Of a stretch of 64,000 nt of DNA, positions 17,112 to 27,213 are shown in pieces. Source of the DNA: Streptomyces halobius (GTDB lineage: Bacteria > Actinomycetota > Actinomycetes > Streptomycetales > Streptomycetaceae); the NCBI RefSeq assembly GCF_023277745.1, contig NZ_CP086322.1:4712001-4776000 (forward strand), in the 5' to 3' direction. Made by a program: the position numbers and the translations under genes. A model generated the notes under the pieces. That model searched no databases. It saw only the letters and a program-made list of their open reading frames with translations, and was not told the DNA's origin. Position 1 is the stretch's first letter. Each line of letters begins with the position of its first letter.

Positions 17112-17763
17112 CGAGTCGTCAGTGTCCCCGCGCTGAGAAGGAATCTGCGAGGGGTGTGTGGTGGTCCAGGGGGCGATCACTGGCATGCCCCCGGACGCAC
17201 GGGGGCGCAGCGGGCGCACTGCCGCGCCTGCTGTCCCCCCTGGAGCGAGGGTGAAACCGAGTATGTCTGCCACGCTTGTTGGACACGCTTCCCCCTGTAA
17301 GGGTTGTACGCGCAAGGCACCGCCTGTGACGATGTGTGAAATGCCCTCATGCGTACCAGCTCTTCCCCAATGCACCATTTGTCCCGACGCATTCGTCCCG
17401 CCTTCGAGGGCCCCACGGCACACCATGGACGCCTGGGCCGCCCGGGTGGGGCGCCCACAGAGACGCTCCCCGCCGAACCGCCGGTTGCAGTGTGGCGGGG
17501 AGCGAATGGTCGGACAGCTCGTCGGCCCAGATCAAGTGACCTGCGCCCGTCTCTCGCTCACAGGATCTTCACACGCCCCGGAAAGTATCGCCCCGGCGGC
17601 CCACCCACGACGGCCGAACCCGCCAACCACGGGCGCCCGGCTCCCCTCACCGCCCCCGATCACGCCCCCGGCCCGGGACCACCCCACCCCGGGACGCCCG
17701 CCCCAAAGCCCCCGCCCCGGACCGACCGCCCCCTGAGCCACCGCCCCGAGGCACCCCGAGGTC
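17112..17763. other. Long intergenic region with no recognised gene
   Basis: About 650 bases between the asd stop and the sigma gene start, both genes being on the minus strand, so this holds the 3' end of nothing and the promoter of the sigma gene at its left edge plus the asd terminator at its right edge only if transcription reads right to left: the sigma promoter lies near 17112-17300 and the asd 3' end near 17763. Bases 17590-17763 are extremely C-rich. Plus-strand frames give Pro/Arg-rich translations only. Confidence 0.4.
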
Positions 17764-18879
17764 CTACCCGCCCAACTCCGCCGCCACCAGCTCACCGATC
17801 TGTGCAGCGTTCAAAGCCGCCCCCTTGCGCAGATTGTCCCCGCACACGAACAGCTCCAGCGCCCGCGGATCGTCCAGCGACCGCCGGACCCGCCCGACCC
17901 AGGTCGGATCCGTCCCGGCCACATCGGACGGCGTGGGGAACTCGCCCTCGGCCGGGTCGTCGCTGACGACGACCCCCGGGGCCGAGGCCAGAATCTCGTG
18001 CGCTCCGGCGACCGTGACCTCGTTCTCGAACCGCGCGTGCACGGCCAGCGAGTGGGTGGTGATCACCGGCACCCGGACGCAGGTCGCGGTGACCCGCAGG
18101 TCCGGCATCCCCAGGATCTTGCGGGACTCGTTGCGGACCTTGAGCTCCTCGGAGGACCAGCCGTCCTCCCGGAGCGAACCGGCCCAGGGCACGACATTGA
18201 GCGCGATCGGCGCCGGGAACGGCCCCAGTGTGTCGCCGACCGCCCGCCGCACATCGCCCGGTGCGCTGCCCAGCTCCGTACCGGATATCGCCGACAGCTG
18301 CGCCCGCAGTGTGTCGACACCGGCCTGTCCCGCGCCCGAAACGGCCTGGTACGAGGAGACGATCAGCTCGCTCAGCCCGTACTCGGCATGCAGCGCGCCC
18401 AGCGCGACGATCATCGAGAGGGTGGTGCAGTTCGGGTTGGCGACGATCCCGCGCGGCCGCACCCGCGCCGCGTGCGCATTGACCTCGGGCACGACGAGGG
18501 GCACGTCCGGGTCCATCCGGAACGCGCCCGAGTTGTCCACGACCACCGCGCCCTTGGACACCGCGACCGGCGCCCACTGCGCGGAGACCTCGTCCGGCAC
18601 GTCGAACATCGCGACGTCGATACCGTCGAAGGCGTCCTCGCTCAGCGCGGCGACCTCGACCTCCTCACCCCGTACGGTCAGCTTGCGGCCGGCCGAACGG
18701 GGGGAGGCGATCAGCCGGATCTCGCCCCAGATGTCGGCCCGCGCGGACAGGATGCCGAGCAGGACCGTGCCGACGGCGCCGGTGGCGCCGACGACGGCGA
18801 GATGCGGCTTACGGGCCGTACGGGCGTCCGCCGCCACGGTCACACCGTGGGACGGACGGCCCGCCTCGGCCGGAATCAT
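17764..18879 (-). CDS. asd: Aspartate-semialdehyde dehydrogenase
   Basis: The 371-residue enzyme reduces aspartyl phosphate to aspartate semialdehyde with NADPH, the second step toward lysine/DAP, threonine and methionine. [16 protein letters not shown] (29-44) is the nucleotide-binding loop; [10 protein letters not shown] binds NADP; FDVPDE and NPNCTT carry the conserved core with catalytic Cys151; the distal catalytic His region is [17 protein letters not shown]. The ATG overlaps the lysC stop by four bases. Homologues usually start close to [10 protein letters not shown], so the first 20 or so residues may be untranslated if a GTG near codon 13 is used. Confidence 0.95.
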   Translation of the reverse strand: MIPAEAGRPSHGVTVAADARTARKPHLAVVGATGAVGTVLLGILSARADIWGEIRLIASPRSAGRKLTVRGEEVEVAALSEDAFDGIDVAMFDVPDEVSAQWAPVAVSKGAVVVDNSGAFRMDPDVPLVVPEVNAHAARVRPRGIVANPNCTTLSMIVALGALHAEYGLSELIVSSYQAVSGAGQAGVDTLRAQLSAISGTELGSAPGDVRRAVGDTLGPFPAPIALNVVPWAGSLREDGWSSEELKVRNESRKILGMPDLRVTATCVRVPVITTHSLAVHARFENEVTVAGAHEILASAPGVVVSDDPAEGEFPTPSDVAGTDPTWVGRVRRSLDDPRALELFVCGDNLRKGAALNAAQIGELVAAELGG

Positions 18880-19397
18880 CGTCCGGTGCCGCCATAGACC
18901 ACGGCCTCGTCACTCTCGGTGTCGAGACCGAAGGCGCTGTGTACAGCCTGTACGGCTTCCTTGACGTCATCGGCGCGGGTGACGACCGAGATACGGATCT
19001 CGGAGGTCGAGATGAGCTCGATGTTCACGCCCGCGTTGGACAGCGCCTCGAAGAACGTCGCGGTGACGCCCGGGTTGGTCTTCATCCCCGCGCCGACCAG
19101 CGAGATCTTGGCGATCTGGTCGTCGTAACGGAGCGAGTCGAAGCCCACCGCGGCACGGGTCCGCTCCAGCGCCGCGACGGCCTTGCGGCCCTCGTCCTTC
19201 GGCAGCGTGAAGGAGATGTCCGTCAGCCCGGTCGAGGCGGCCGACACGTTCTGGACGACCATGTCGATGTTGACGTCGGAGTCCGCGATCGCACGGAAGA
19301 TCGCCGCGGCCTCGCCCGGCTTGTCCGGGACACCGACGACCGTGACCTTCGCCTCGGAGGTGTCGTGCGCGACGCCCGAGATGATTGCCTGCTCCAT
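18876..19397 (-). CDS. lysC: Aspartate kinase beta subunit from internal in-frame start
   Basis: An ATG at 19395-19397 lies exactly in frame (codon 251) and is preceded, seven bases away, by AAGGGGA (minus strand, 19405-19411), a good Shine-Dalgarno sequence inside the gene. The resulting 173-residue product begins [12 protein letters not shown] and consists of the two ACT regulatory domains. In Corynebacterium and Bacillus relatives, aspartokinase is alpha2beta2 with the beta chain made from such an internal start; that is established for those, inferred here. Confidence 0.6.
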   Translation of the reverse strand: MEQAIISGVAHDTSEAKVTVVGVPDKPGEAAAIFRAIADSDVNIDMVVQNVSAASTGLTDISFTLPKDEGRKAVAALERTRAAVGFDSLRYDDQIAKISLVGAGMKTNPGVTATFFEALSNAGVNIELISTSEIRISVVTRADDVKEAVQAVHSAFGLDTESDEAVVYGGTGR

Positions 19398-20147
19398 CGG
19401 CTGGTCCCCTTGCGGTTCGTTGCTGACCCACGTGCCCCGCAGCCCCGAGAACGAGGAGCGGACGTGGATCGGGATGTTGTAACGGCGTGCGTACTCGACG
19501 CAGCGGTGCAGCAGCACCTTGGAGCCGGAGCTGGCCAGCTCCAGCATGTCTTCGAAGGAGATCCAGTCGATCTTCCGGGCCTTCTTCACGACCCGGGGGT
19601 CGGCGGTGAAGACACCGTCCACATCGGTGTAGATCTCACAGACCTCGGCGTCCAGCGCGGCCGCCAGCGCCACGGCGGTGGTGTCGGAACCACCCCGCCC
19701 CAGCGTGGTGATGTCCTTCTTGTCCTGGGACACGCCCTGGAAACCGGCGACGATGGCGATATTGCCCTCGTCCACCGAGCTCTTGATGCGGCCCGGCGTG
19801 ACATCGATGATCCGTGCCTTGTTGTGCACGGAGTCGGTGATGACACCGGCCTGGCTGCCGGTGAAGGACTGCGCTTCATGGCCGAGGTTTTTGATCGCCA
19901 TCGCCAGCAGCGCCATGGAGATCCGCTCTCCGGCGGTCAGCAGCATGTCGAACTCGCGGCCGGAAGGCATCGGGGAAACTTCCCCAGCGAGATCGATCAG
20001 CTCGTCCGTCGTGTCGCCCATCGCCGAAACCACGACGACCACCTGGTGGCCGTTCTTCTTGGCTTCGACGATTCGCTTGGCAACGCGCTTGATGCCCTCG
20101 GCATCCGCAACGGATGAGCCGCCGTACTTCTGCACGACAAGGCCCAC
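18876..20147 (-). CDS. lysC: Aspartate kinase (alpha subunit)
   Basis: The 423-residue enzyme phosphorylates aspartate, the first and normally feedback-regulated step of the aspartate pathway. The catalytic domain begins [19 protein letters not shown], with [12 protein letters not shown] and [18 protein letters not shown]; the C-terminal third (about 265-423) carries two ACT domains, with [18 protein letters not shown] and [14 protein letters not shown], where lysine/threonine bind in homologues. The GTG at 20145-20147 is chosen because GAGGAG lies five bases upstream; the frame is open further but without an RBS. It is co-transcribed with asd. Confidence 0.96.
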   Translation of the reverse strand: MGLVVQKYGGSSVADAEGIKRVAKRIVEAKKNGHQVVVVVSAMGDTTDELIDLAGEVSPMPSGREFDMLLTAGERISMALLAMAIKNLGHEAQSFTGSQAGVITDSVHNKARIIDVTPGRIKSSVDEGNIAIVAGFQGVSQDKKDITTLGRGGSDTTAVALAAALDAEVCEIYTDVDGVFTADPRVVKKARKIDWISFEDMLELASSGSKVLLHRCVEYARRYNIPIHVRSSFSGLRGTWVSNEPQGDQPMEQAIISGVAHDTSEAKVTVVGVPDKPGEAAAIFRAIADSDVNIDMVVQNVSAASTGLTDISFTLPKDEGRKAVAALERTRAAVGFDSLRYDDQIAKISLVGAGMKTNPGVTATFFEALSNAGVNIELISTSEIRISVVTRADDVKEAVQAVHSAFGLDTESDEAVVYGGTGR

Positions 20148-20523
20148 GTGCGCTCCTCGCAACTGTCTCTTCGGGAGTTTTCTCCCGGACCCCCGGAAAT
20201 GGGGGTACTGCGGTCGGCTCAGTCTAACGAGCGAGCGAAATCCGCCCCGCGAATACCACATCACAAGACACGAAACTCACTGGGTGATTACCGTGTGCCG
20301 GTGTTCACCGTGTGCCGGTGTGACATGGGGTCCGCGCGGCGCACCGTCGCGCCCGCTCGGCGAAGCACATGCCCGCTCACGGCCGGGGCACACAGGAACG
20401 TAACCCAGGTCACATCTGCGGGAAACATGGCGAACCGGCCGGATGGAGCGCCACAGCCGATGCCATACGCGCCTGTGGAGGCCATACGCCTGCCGATGCC
20501 CTACGCCCCTCGGGCCCGCGCCC

Positions 20524-21186
20524 TCACACTCCCCGCAGCCCCAGCGGACCCGCGATCTCCGCCGCCATGACCTTCCCGGCCTCCTCGGCGAGCCGGTCCT
20601 CGTCACCACCGGCGTCGCTGTCGGTGTCCAGTCCGTCCAACGCGTCCAGCGGCTGGTCGAGGCGGACGTGGGCGACCAGCGACTGCAGCGCGCGCAGAGC
20701 GGCCGAGGCGGTCGGGCCCCAGTTGGAGAGGTAGGAGAACTGCCACCACCACAGGGCCTCGCTGACCCGGCCCGCGCGGTAGTGCGCCAGCCCGTGCCGC
20801 AGGTCGGTGATGATGTCGGCGAGGTCATCGGAGATCCGGCAGGCGACCGGCTCGCTGCGCGGCACGTACGGGTCGAAGACCTCGGAGTAGACGTCCACCG
20901 GGTCGAGCAGCGTCGCGAACCGCTCGCGCAGCTCGTCCACGTCCGGCTCCGGGCCGGTGTCCGGCTCATAGCGCTCGTCGGGCACGAAGTCCTCATGGGC
21001 GCCCAGCCGACCGCCCGTGAGCAGCAGCTGGGAGATCTCCAGCAGCAGGAACGGCACCGCGCTGTCCGGCTCGTCGCCCTTGGCGACCTCCGTCACGGCG
21101 ACGATGAAGCTCTCGATCGAATCGGCGACCGATACGGCGAAGTCGTCCGGATCCTGCGTCGCGTTGTGCAGCGTGGCATCAGACAT
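20524..21186 (-). CDS. DUF5063 domain-containing protein
   Basis: The 220-residue, acidic, mostly helical protein ([60 protein letters not shown]) is typical of the uncharacterised actinobacterial DUF5063 family that sits beside recR. The ATG at 21184-21186 has GGAGGAG at good spacing and overlaps the recR stop by eight bases, indicating translational coupling. Function is unknown; the conserved position next to recR is the only clue. Bases 20265-20523, between this gene and lysC, show no gene. Confidence 0.85.
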   Translation of the reverse strand: MSDATLHNATQDPDDFAVSVADSIESFIVAVTEVAKGDEPDSAVPFLLLEISQLLLTGGRLGAHEDFVPDERYEPDTGPEPDVDELRERFATLLDPVDVYSEVFDPYVPRSEPVACRISDDLADIITDLRHGLAHYRAGRVSEALWWWQFSYLSNWGPTASAALRALQSLVAHVRLDQPLDALDGLDTDSDAGGDEDRLAEEAGKVMAAEIAGPLGLRGV

Positions 21187-21778
21187 CGAGAAGTCTCCTC
21201 CCTTCGAAGGCCCGCCCGAGCGTGACCTCGTCCGCATACTCCAGATCGCCTCCGACCGGCAGCCCGCTGGCCAGTCGCGTCACCTTCAGCCCCATCGGTT
21301 TGATCATGCGGGCCAGGTACGTGGCCGTGGCCTCACCCTCCAGATTCGGGTCGGTGGCCAGGATCAGCTCGGTGACGGTGCCATCCGCGAGCCTGGCCAG
21401 CAGTTCCCGTATCCGAAGGTCATCGGGGCCAACACCCTCGATCGGACTGATCGCCCCACCGAGGACGTGGTAGCGGCCGCGGAACTCCCGCGTCCGCTCG
21501 ATCGCCACGACGTCCTTGGGCTCCTCCACGACGCAGATGACCGCCGGATCACGACGCTGGTCCAGGCAGACCCTGCACTGCTCCTCCTGCGCGACATTGC
21601 CGCACACGGTGCAGAACCGGACCTTCGCCTTGACCTCCATCAGCGCGTTCGAGAGCCGGCGGACATCGGTCGGCTCGGCCTGAAGGATGTGGAAGGCGAT
21701 CCGCTGCGCGCTCTTGGGACCGACGCCGGGCAGCCTGCCCAGCTCGTCGATCAGGTCCTGGACCACGCCTTCGTACAC
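21179..21778 (-). CDS. recR: Recombination mediator protein RecR
   Basis: The 199-residue protein has the complete RecR layout: helix-hairpin-helix [20 protein letters not shown] (about 13-32), a four-Cys zinc finger [16 protein letters not shown] (about 56-71), and a Toprim domain with [16 protein letters not shown] and [19 protein letters not shown]. RecR with RecO/RecF loads RecA at gaps. Length is standard. It sits between ybaB/ebfC and the DUF5063 gene on the same strand, a usual actinobacterial arrangement. Confidence 0.97.
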   Translation of the reverse strand: MYEGVVQDLIDELGRLPGVGPKSAQRIAFHILQAEPTDVRRLSNALMEVKAKVRFCTVCGNVAQEEQCRVCLDQRRDPAVICVVEEPKDVVAIERTREFRGRYHVLGGAISPIEGVGPDDLRIRELLARLADGTVTELILATDPNLEGEATATYLARMIKPMGLKVTRLASGLPVGGDLEYADEVTLGRAFEGRRLLDV

Positions 21779-21885
21779 GGATCGTCTTCTCTCTCTTCTG
21801 CCGTGATGCGTACGCTAGTTGGCTACTCCTCAGAAAGGGAGCCTCGAAGCCTCAGAAGGCTCAGGGCCTGAGAAGCCTCGGAGCC

Positions 21886-22242
21886 TCAGAGGGAGAGACC
21901 GGGGATTCCGCCGCCGCCCAGCCCCTGGGCGAGCGGACCGAGCTTCTGCTGCTGCAGCTTCTGGGCGCTGGCGTTCGCGTCCCGCACGGCCGCCAGGACG
22001 AGATCGGCGACGGTCTCGGCGACCTCCTCCGCGGAACCGGACTCGGCATCGACCGCCTTCGGGTCGATGACCAGGCCCTGCAGCTCACCGGAGCCGGTCA
22101 CCGTCGCCTTGACCAGACCGCCGCCCGCGGAACCCTCGACGGGGGTCTCCGCCAGCTCCTGCTGGGCGGCTGCGAGGTCCTGCTGCATCTTCTGGGCCTG
22201 CTGAAGCAGCTGCTGCATATTGGGCTGACCACCGGGGATCAC
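21886..22242 (-). CDS. YbaB/EbfC family nucleoid-associated protein
   Basis: The 118-residue protein has the YbaB core: [22 protein letters not shown] (coiled helix 1), a Gly-rich turn [17 protein letters not shown] and a final helix [25 protein letters not shown]. YbaB homologues bind DNA as dimers and lie between dnaX and recR in most bacteria, as here. The GTG at 22240-22242 has AGGAG seven bases upstream. Bases 22243-22530 before dnaX contain no gene. Confidence 0.93.
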   Translation of the reverse strand: MIPGGQPNMQQLLQQAQKMQQDLAAAQQELAETPVEGSAGGGLVKATVTGSGELQGLVIDPKAVDAESGSAEEVAETVADLVLAAVRDANASAQKLQQQKLGPLAQGLGGGGIPGLSL

Positions 22243-22530
22243 GACGTGACTCCTGCCATACGACAACGATTGGTGCGGTAGCCCGAGCCTACGTGCTTCC
22301 CGGGCGACGCGCCCTACGCCGTGGGGAGGAGCACGGAAGTACGGAAAGCACGCCGGAGCCGCCGACACCGTCCGCTGCCTCGCACATCCCTTCCCAGCGG
22401 GCCCCATCCCGGATACAGGCCACGAACGCGCCCACTCCCCCTAACGCCCCCATACGCCCCGTCAGCCACTCCCTGACTCACTGTGGCTCCCTCCTGCTCA
22501 CTGGTGACCCCCCGCTCACTCGTGGTCCCC

Positions 22531-25050
22531 TCACTCGTTGTTGTACTCCTCCAGCACCGTCGCGCCGAGCTCGCGCACGATCAGCTCGTGGCCGCTGAGC
22601 GCGGAGTCGACGAGATCGGGATCGTCCTCGGCCGGCATGTCGTACTCGATCGCCATCGGCGGGGGCTCCGGGGTGTACGAGGGCTCCGCCGCTGGAGCGC
22701 CCTGCCCGCCCCCGGCGGAGGCCGACGGCGCGACGGCCTCGCGCGCCGCCATCCGGGCGCCCTGGCTCCCGCCGGTGGCCCCACCGCCGCTCTGCCCGCC
22801 GCCCTGGCCGTACTGGCCACGGGCCTCGGGCGCCGGGGCGCTCGCCCGGGGCGGCGGCTGTGGCGCGGACTGCCGCGGCGCGGCGGGCGCCCCGCCGCCG
22901 AAGCCACCGCCCCCTCCGCCGCTCCGGGGAGCGCCGCCGGCCGGCGGATTGGCACCGCCCGACGGGTCGACGATCGCCTCCACGCGCCACGGCAGCTTGA
23001 ACTTCTCGGCCAGTACGTCCTTGAGGACGTCCTCGCTTCCTCCGTTGGCGAAGCTGTCGCGGGCACCGGCATTGGGGAAGCCGATCTGCAGGGTCGTGCC
23101 GTCGAACCCGGACACCTGGGCGTTCTGGCTGAGCAGGATCCAGGTGAAACGTCGGCGGTCCTTCACCGCGTCCAGGATCTCCGGCCACAGCTGGCGCACC
23201 TGGGCGGCCCCCGGCACCATCCCGGGCGCGGCTCCGGCCTGCGGCTGCTGCTGCGCGGCCGCTGGCTGCTGTCCGGGCGCGGGCGCACCGGCGGCCGGCC
23301 CGGCGGCAGCGGCCGACGTGGCCGTCCCGCCTTGCGTTCCTTGGCCGCCCTGGCCGCCCTGCCCCGGCGCCACGGCCGACGGCCAGCCACCGGGCTTGCG
23401 CCCGCCGGCGGCGCCGGCGGGGCCGCTCCCCGGTCCCCCGGTGCCGCCCGGCCAGGCGCCGGGCCGCGTGGGAGCGCCCTCCCCACCGGAGGGGCCGGCC
23501 GCGCCACCGGGCACACCCGAGGCAGCCGGAGCCGGTGCGGAAGCGGCCGGAGCGGGAGCCGCCGGAGCAGCCGGCCCCGGGGCCGGCCCGGCCGGCAAAG
23601 CCGAGGCCGGGCCACTGGCCTCCCCCGCACCTTCCGTACCCCGGGCACCACCCTGCCCACTGCCACCCCCGGCACCACTACCGCTCGCACCTTGCGCCGC
23701 CCCCCGTACCGCCGCGCGCGCGGCCGCCGGGCCGGACGGTCCCGCGGGCGGCACCGCCGGATGAGCCTCCGGCCCCGGTACATACCCGGCCGCGGGCCCG
23801 CCCCCGGAAGAAACGATCGGCACCCCGGCCCCGACGTCACCACCGGTCACAGGGCCCGTAGCCCCAGCGCCGCCGCCCTGCGCCCACGCACCCGCGCCAC
23901 GCTCCAGCCGATCGAGCCGTGCCTGCACCGACCGCTCGTCGTCGTACGCCGCGGGCAGCAGCACCCGCGCACAGATCAGCTCCAGCTGCAGCCGCGGCGA
24001 GGTCGCCCCGCGCATCTCCGTCAGCCCCGCATTGACCAGATCAGCGGCCCGGCTCAGCTCCGCCGCCCCGAACACGGACGCCTGCGCCGTCATCCGCTCC
24101 ACGACATCGGCCGGGGCATCGATCAGCCCCTTCTCCGCCGCGTCCGGCACGGCCGCCAGGATCACCAGATCCCGAAGCCGCTCCAGCAGATCGGCCACGA
24201 ACCGCCGCGGGTCGTTACCCCCCTCGATGACCCGGTCCACGACCTCGAAGGCCGCGGCCCCGTCCCCCGCCGCGAACGCCTCCACAATCGAGTCCAGAAG
24301 CGACCCGTCCGTATACCCGAGCAGGGCGGTCGCCATGGCATATGTCACACCGTCCTCGCCGGCCCCGGCGAGCAGCTGGTCCATGACGGACATCGAGTCC
24401 CGCACCGACCCGGCCCCGGCCCGCACCACCAGCGGCAGCACCCCGTCCTCCACGGGGGCCGACTCCCGTGCGCACACCTCGGCCAGGTAGTCCCGGAGCG
24501 TCCCGGGCGGCACCAGCCGGAACGGATAGTGATGAGTCCGCGACCGGATCGTCCCGATGACCTTCTCGGGCTCGGTCGTCGCGAAGATGAATTTCAGATG
24601 CTCCGGCGGCTCCTCGACAACCTTCAGCAGGGCGTTGAACCCCGCCGAGGTCACCATGTGCGCCTCGTCGATGATGTAGATCTTGTACCGGCTCGACACC
24701 GGCCCGAAGAACGCCTTCTCCCGCAGCTCACGCGCGTCATCCACGCCACCGTGCGACGCCGCGTCGATCTCGATCACATCGATCGACCCACGCCCGTTCC
24801 GCGCCAGGTCCACGCACGACTGGCACTTCCCGCAGGGCGCAGGAGTGGGGCCTTCCTCACAGTTCAAACACCGCGCCAGGATCCGCGCACTGGTCGTCTT
24901 GCCACACCCACGCGGCCCACTGAACAAATAGGCGTGATTGACCCGATTGTTCCGCAATGCCTGCTGCAGCGGTTCGGTCACGTGCTCTTGCCCGATGACC
25001 TCGGCGAAGGTCTCGGGTCGGTAGCGGCGGTACAGCGCAAGGGACGACAC
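22531..25050 (-). CDS. dnaX: DNA polymerase III subunit gamma/tau
   Basis: The 839-residue clamp-loader ATPase starts SSLALYRRYRPETFAEVIGQEHV. The AAA+ domain shows Walker A GPRGCGKTTSA, a Cys4 zinc module (CLNCEEGPTPAPCGKCQSC), Walker B IYIIDEAHM and the sensor segment IFATTEPEKVIGTIRSR. Domain III follows to about 370. Residues about 375-640 are an Ala/Gly/Pro-rich linker unusually long compared with enteric tau, and the C-terminal region (VRQLWPEILDAVKDRRRFTWILL) is the tau polymerase-binding-like domain. The GTG at 25048-25050 matches the family start but lacks a clear RBS. No frameshift signal for gamma was identified. Confidence 0.95.
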   Translation of the reverse strand: MSSLALYRRYRPETFAEVIGQEHVTEPLQQALRNNRVNHAYLFSGPRGCGKTTSARILARCLNCEEGPTPAPCGKCQSCVDLARNGRGSIDVIEIDAASHGGVDDARELREKAFFGPVSSRYKIYIIDEAHMVTSAGFNALLKVVEEPPEHLKFIFATTEPEKVIGTIRSRTHHYPFRLVPPGTLRDYLAEVCARESAPVEDGVLPLVVRAGAGSVRDSMSVMDQLLAGAGEDGVTYAMATALLGYTDGSLLDSIVEAFAAGDGAAAFEVVDRVIEGGNDPRRFVADLLERLRDLVILAAVPDAAEKGLIDAPADVVERMTAQASVFGAAELSRAADLVNAGLTEMRGATSPRLQLELICARVLLPAAYDDERSVQARLDRLERGAGAWAQGGGAGATGPVTGGDVGAGVPIVSSGGGPAAGYVPGPEAHPAVPPAGPSGPAAARAAVRGAAQGASGSGAGGGSGQGGARGTEGAGEASGPASALPAGPAPGPAAPAAPAPAASAPAPAASGVPGGAAGPSGGEGAPTRPGAWPGGTGGPGSGPAGAAGGRKPGGWPSAVAPGQGGQGGQGTQGGTATSAAAAGPAAGAPAPGQQPAAAQQQPQAGAAPGMVPGAAQVRQLWPEILDAVKDRRRFTWILLSQNAQVSGFDGTTLQIGFPNAGARDSFANGGSEDVLKDVLAEKFKLPWRVEAIVDPSGGANPPAGGAPRSGGGGGGFGGGAPAAPRQSAPQPPPRASAPAPEARGQYGQGGGQSGGGATGGSQGARMAAREAVAPSASAGGGQGAPAAEPSYTPEPPPMAIEYDMPAEDDPDLVDSALSGHELIVRELGATVLEEYNNE

Positions 25051-25103
25051 GCATACGACGATATCGGCCCCCACTGACAACCGACCCGCCCGCGAACGCA
25101 AGC

Positions 25104-25190
25104 GCCCCCCACGCACCCGCCAGAGCCGACCTACCCTTGCTGCCTTCCGGCCCTGGGGGAGTTCAGTCAGATAGCGCCACGTGAGGGGCT
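25104..25190 (-). ncRNA. ffs: Small signal recognition particle RNA (4.5S-like)
   Basis: On the minus strand the sequence contains the invariant SRP domain IV loop region (CAGGGCCGGAAGGCAGCAAG) flanked by complementary arms; the ends GCCCCTCACG and CGTGGGGGGC pair to close the hairpin. The length of about 86 nt fits the short SRP RNA known in Streptomyces. It lies just upstream of dnaX, its usual actinobacterial location. Ends are estimated from pairing. Confidence 0.9.
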
Positions 25191-25313
25191 GCGCACTACA
25201 TTAGCGGATCCCCCGCCCAAGAAACGACCCGGACCCCACCCCGATCCGTCGCCGGACCCCCGTCTCCGGATCATGTTCGCGAGCACTCCCCAACGTCTTG
25301 TATTGTTTGCGGC

Positions 25314-25398
25314 GGAGGATTCGCCTAGAGGCCTAGGGCGCACGCTTGGAAAGCGTGTTGGGGGCAACCCCTCACGAGTTCGAATCTCGTATCCTCCG
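25314..25398 (+). tRNA. tRNA-Ser (GGA anticodon)
   Basis: The acceptor arms GGAGGAT (25314-25320) and ATCCTCC (25391-25397) pair perfectly, with discriminator G at 25398. The anticodon loop reads TTGGAAA with arms CACGC/GCGTG, giving anticodon GGA for UCC/UCU serine codons. A long variable arm (TTGGGGGCAACCCCT) and the T-loop GTTCGAATC are typical of class II tRNA-Ser. The CCA tail is not encoded. Confidence 0.97.
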
Positions 25399-25420
25399 CA
25401 CCCGCCCAGCAGGGCAGACG

Positions 25421-25453
25421 AGGGCCCCGACCGGATTCCGGTCGGGGCTCTCG
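25421..25453 (+). terminator. Strong hairpin after tRNA-Ser
   Basis: AGGGCCCCGACCGG and CCGGTCGGGGCTCT form a near-perfect 13-14 bp stem with an ATT loop 23 bases after the tRNA. There is no long T tract, as usual for GC-rich actinobacterial terminators. Confidence 0.85.
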
Positions 25454-25850
25454 TCGTTGCGTGGCTGCAGTTTGGGTTGCAGTTCGAATCCGAGCCGCTT
25501 GGCCTCGCAACCACCCACGGCCCCGGGCCTGCTGTGAACCGTCTGAGCTGCCGGCTGTTCGGCCATGGCCCCGCCCGGGCAGACCGGGGCGGGCAGATCT
25601 CTTTGTGATCCTTTGCGTGCTGGCCGGTCTTGACCTTGCCCCAGAGAGGTTCCAGTCGACGGGGCACAGGCGGCAGTCCCAGTCGAGCCAGCGCCCCTTT
25701 TGCACGCCCTGGCCGCCGGCGGATGCGCATCCGTCCTAGGGTCCAGTAGTCGTACTTCTGTGCAGATCTACATTGCGGAATCCATGAGGGCTGTAGCCGG
25801 TGCCGGGGATCGGCAGTGGCGAACCGCTCCGCTGCCGATCCTCCGTGGGA
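25454..25850. other. Region downstream of tRNA-Ser without a recognised gene
   Basis: About 400 bases. It includes a short GCAGTTTGGGTTGCAGTTCG direct repeat near 25467-25487 that echoes the T-arm motif GTTCGAATC. Because tRNA 3' ends are common integration sites, the site was inspected for an integrase or a longer duplicated tRNA end; neither was found in the window. Confidence 0.4.
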
Positions 25851-26100
25851 TTACCGCTGGGACAGGTCCGGTGCCATGGTGCGGAAGCGGGCCGTGGTTG
25901 CGTCCTCGCTCCAGCGATGCGGTCCGGCTTTCTCCAGTACGCGGATCGAGGCCGGGTTCGAGAGTTCCACATCGGCGTACACCGTGCGGACGTCCGGAGA
26001 GGTTGGTGCGTACGCCACGAGTGCCTGGGTGGCCTCGGGGGCACAGCCTCGGCCGCGCCGCGAGGCCATGATGCCGCATCCGATCTCAAGGGCACCGTCA
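25851..26100 (-). pseudogene. GNAT N-acetyltransferase, C-terminal remnant
   Basis: The minus-strand reading frame contains GALEIGCGIMASRRGRGCAPEATQALVAYA and SNPASIRVLEKAGPHRWSED in succession, matching the second half of a GNAT acetyltransferase: the R/Q-x-x-G-x-G/A acetyl-CoA loop (RRGRGCA) and the NxASIRVLEKAG segment. The N-terminal 60-80 residues of the fold are missing. The frame is open upstream to 26246 but the added residues are unrelated and there is no RBS. It is best read as a truncated relic. Adjacent sequence to 26521 shows only degenerate frames. Confidence 0.6.
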
Positions 26101-26521
26101 CTCGACGGCCAGAACAGCCCGGTCGCGACCTTTCCCCACCTCACGCCGACGCGAGGTGGAGGACGAGGACACCCTTGACGTGAAGGTGGGTGGCCACCCT
26201 TACCGAGGCCGGGATCAGATGCTGGACAGCGAAGACCACCCCGCAAGAACCTGGGTGGGCTCGTCTCTGATTGCTGCCGTCATCGTTCCCGTGGCTGCGG
26301 TAGACGAGTACGCGAGCGGCCTCGTCCGGATCCGTGGCCAGACCTTGACCGCTCCCTCTCAGTGGGATGCCAGGCCCGCGAGAAGTCGTTTGCCCATGCC
26401 CCGAGTGATGGCCACTTGGTGACCGCTGTCAGCAGGCGGCTGCACAGCCGTGGGTGTCCCGCTCCGGACGCTCTCCTGCCAGTCACCAGGCAGTCGTGTT
26501 CATCCGGGGCGGGAGCCGACG

Positions 26522-27145
26522 TCAGGTGTGGTCGCTGAGCCGGGTCCTCAGGCGGCGGTTCTCCTCTTCCAGGGCTGCGAGCCGGGTACGTATCGGGTCG
26601 AGCACGGCCTCGAGTTCGGCTTTCGCGTAGCGAGGGGTGATGTGCTGGGGGCAGTTCCAGTTGAAACCCTCGACGTGGATGAGCATCAAGCGTTCCACCT
26701 GGCCGGGGGTGCGCACAGCGGAGAGGCGCTCGGCGAGGGCGGGGTCGTCGTGCAACGGCTGCACGGAGGCCCGGCCGAAGATCTTCAGTCGACGCTGCTG
26801 CGGGTAGTCCATGAAGAACAGCGCCACGCGCCCGTCCGCGCGGACGTTCCCCGTGCTGATGTACTGGCGGTTGCCGCGCACGTCGGCGTAACCGATCGTC
26901 CGCTCGTCGAGGACGTGGAGGAAGCCGGGTGCGCCTCCTTTGAACTGGACGTACGGCCAGCCGGTCTCGCTGACGCTGGCGAGGTAGAAGCCGTCGCGGG
27001 CCTCGATGAAGGCGGCCTCATCTGCCGCTAGCGGTTCCGGAGCATCTCCCTCCATGAGCCTGCGACCGACTGCCGCCGCGCTTCCCTGTTCACTTTGGAC
27101 TTGGCGCACCGATTCGGTGTACGCCAGGTGGGCATAGCGGCCCAT
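26522..27145 (-). CDS. Pyridoxamine 5'-phosphate oxidase-like flavoprotein
   Basis: The 207-residue protein has the split-barrel FMN-binding fold pattern: EAAFIEARDGFYLASVSETGWPYVQFKGGAPGF (in two strands, about 45-75), RGNRQYISTGNV, GRVALFFMDYPQQRRLKIFGRA (about 105-126) and the late VEGFNWNCPQHITPRY segment typical of the PNPOx-related general stress/flavin group. The C-terminus is a short coiled coil (TRLAALEEENRRLRTRL). The ATG at 27143-27145 has AGGAGG at ideal spacing. The substrate is unknown. It lies downstream of the ArsR-type repressor gene. Confidence 0.88.
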   Translation of the reverse strand: MGRYAHLAYTESVRQVQSEQGSAAAVGRRLMEGDAPEPLAADEAAFIEARDGFYLASVSETGWPYVQFKGGAPGFLHVLDERTIGYADVRGNRQYISTGNVRADGRVALFFMDYPQQRRLKIFGRASVQPLHDDPALAERLSAVRTPGQVERLMLIHVEGFNWNCPQHITPRYAKAELEAVLDPIRTRLAALEEENRRLRTRLSDHT

Positions 27146-27213
27146 TCGACCTCCTGTGGGCTCGTTGGCGGCTGTCCCCTCGACGCTCGTCGCGGGTCCG
27201 CGCCCCCGTCGGA

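Noticed and set aside
22483..25077. Very long plus-strand open frame opposite dnaX
   Set aside because: It mirrors the GC-rich dnaX coding strand; the translation is low-complexity Arg/Pro/Gly with no family features.
25399..25500. Possible attachment site of an integrative element at tRNA-Ser
   Set aside because: tRNA 3' ends are frequent integration targets and a T-arm-like GTTCGAATC recurs at about 25482, but no integrase, excisionase or full-length duplicated tRNA end was found in the window.
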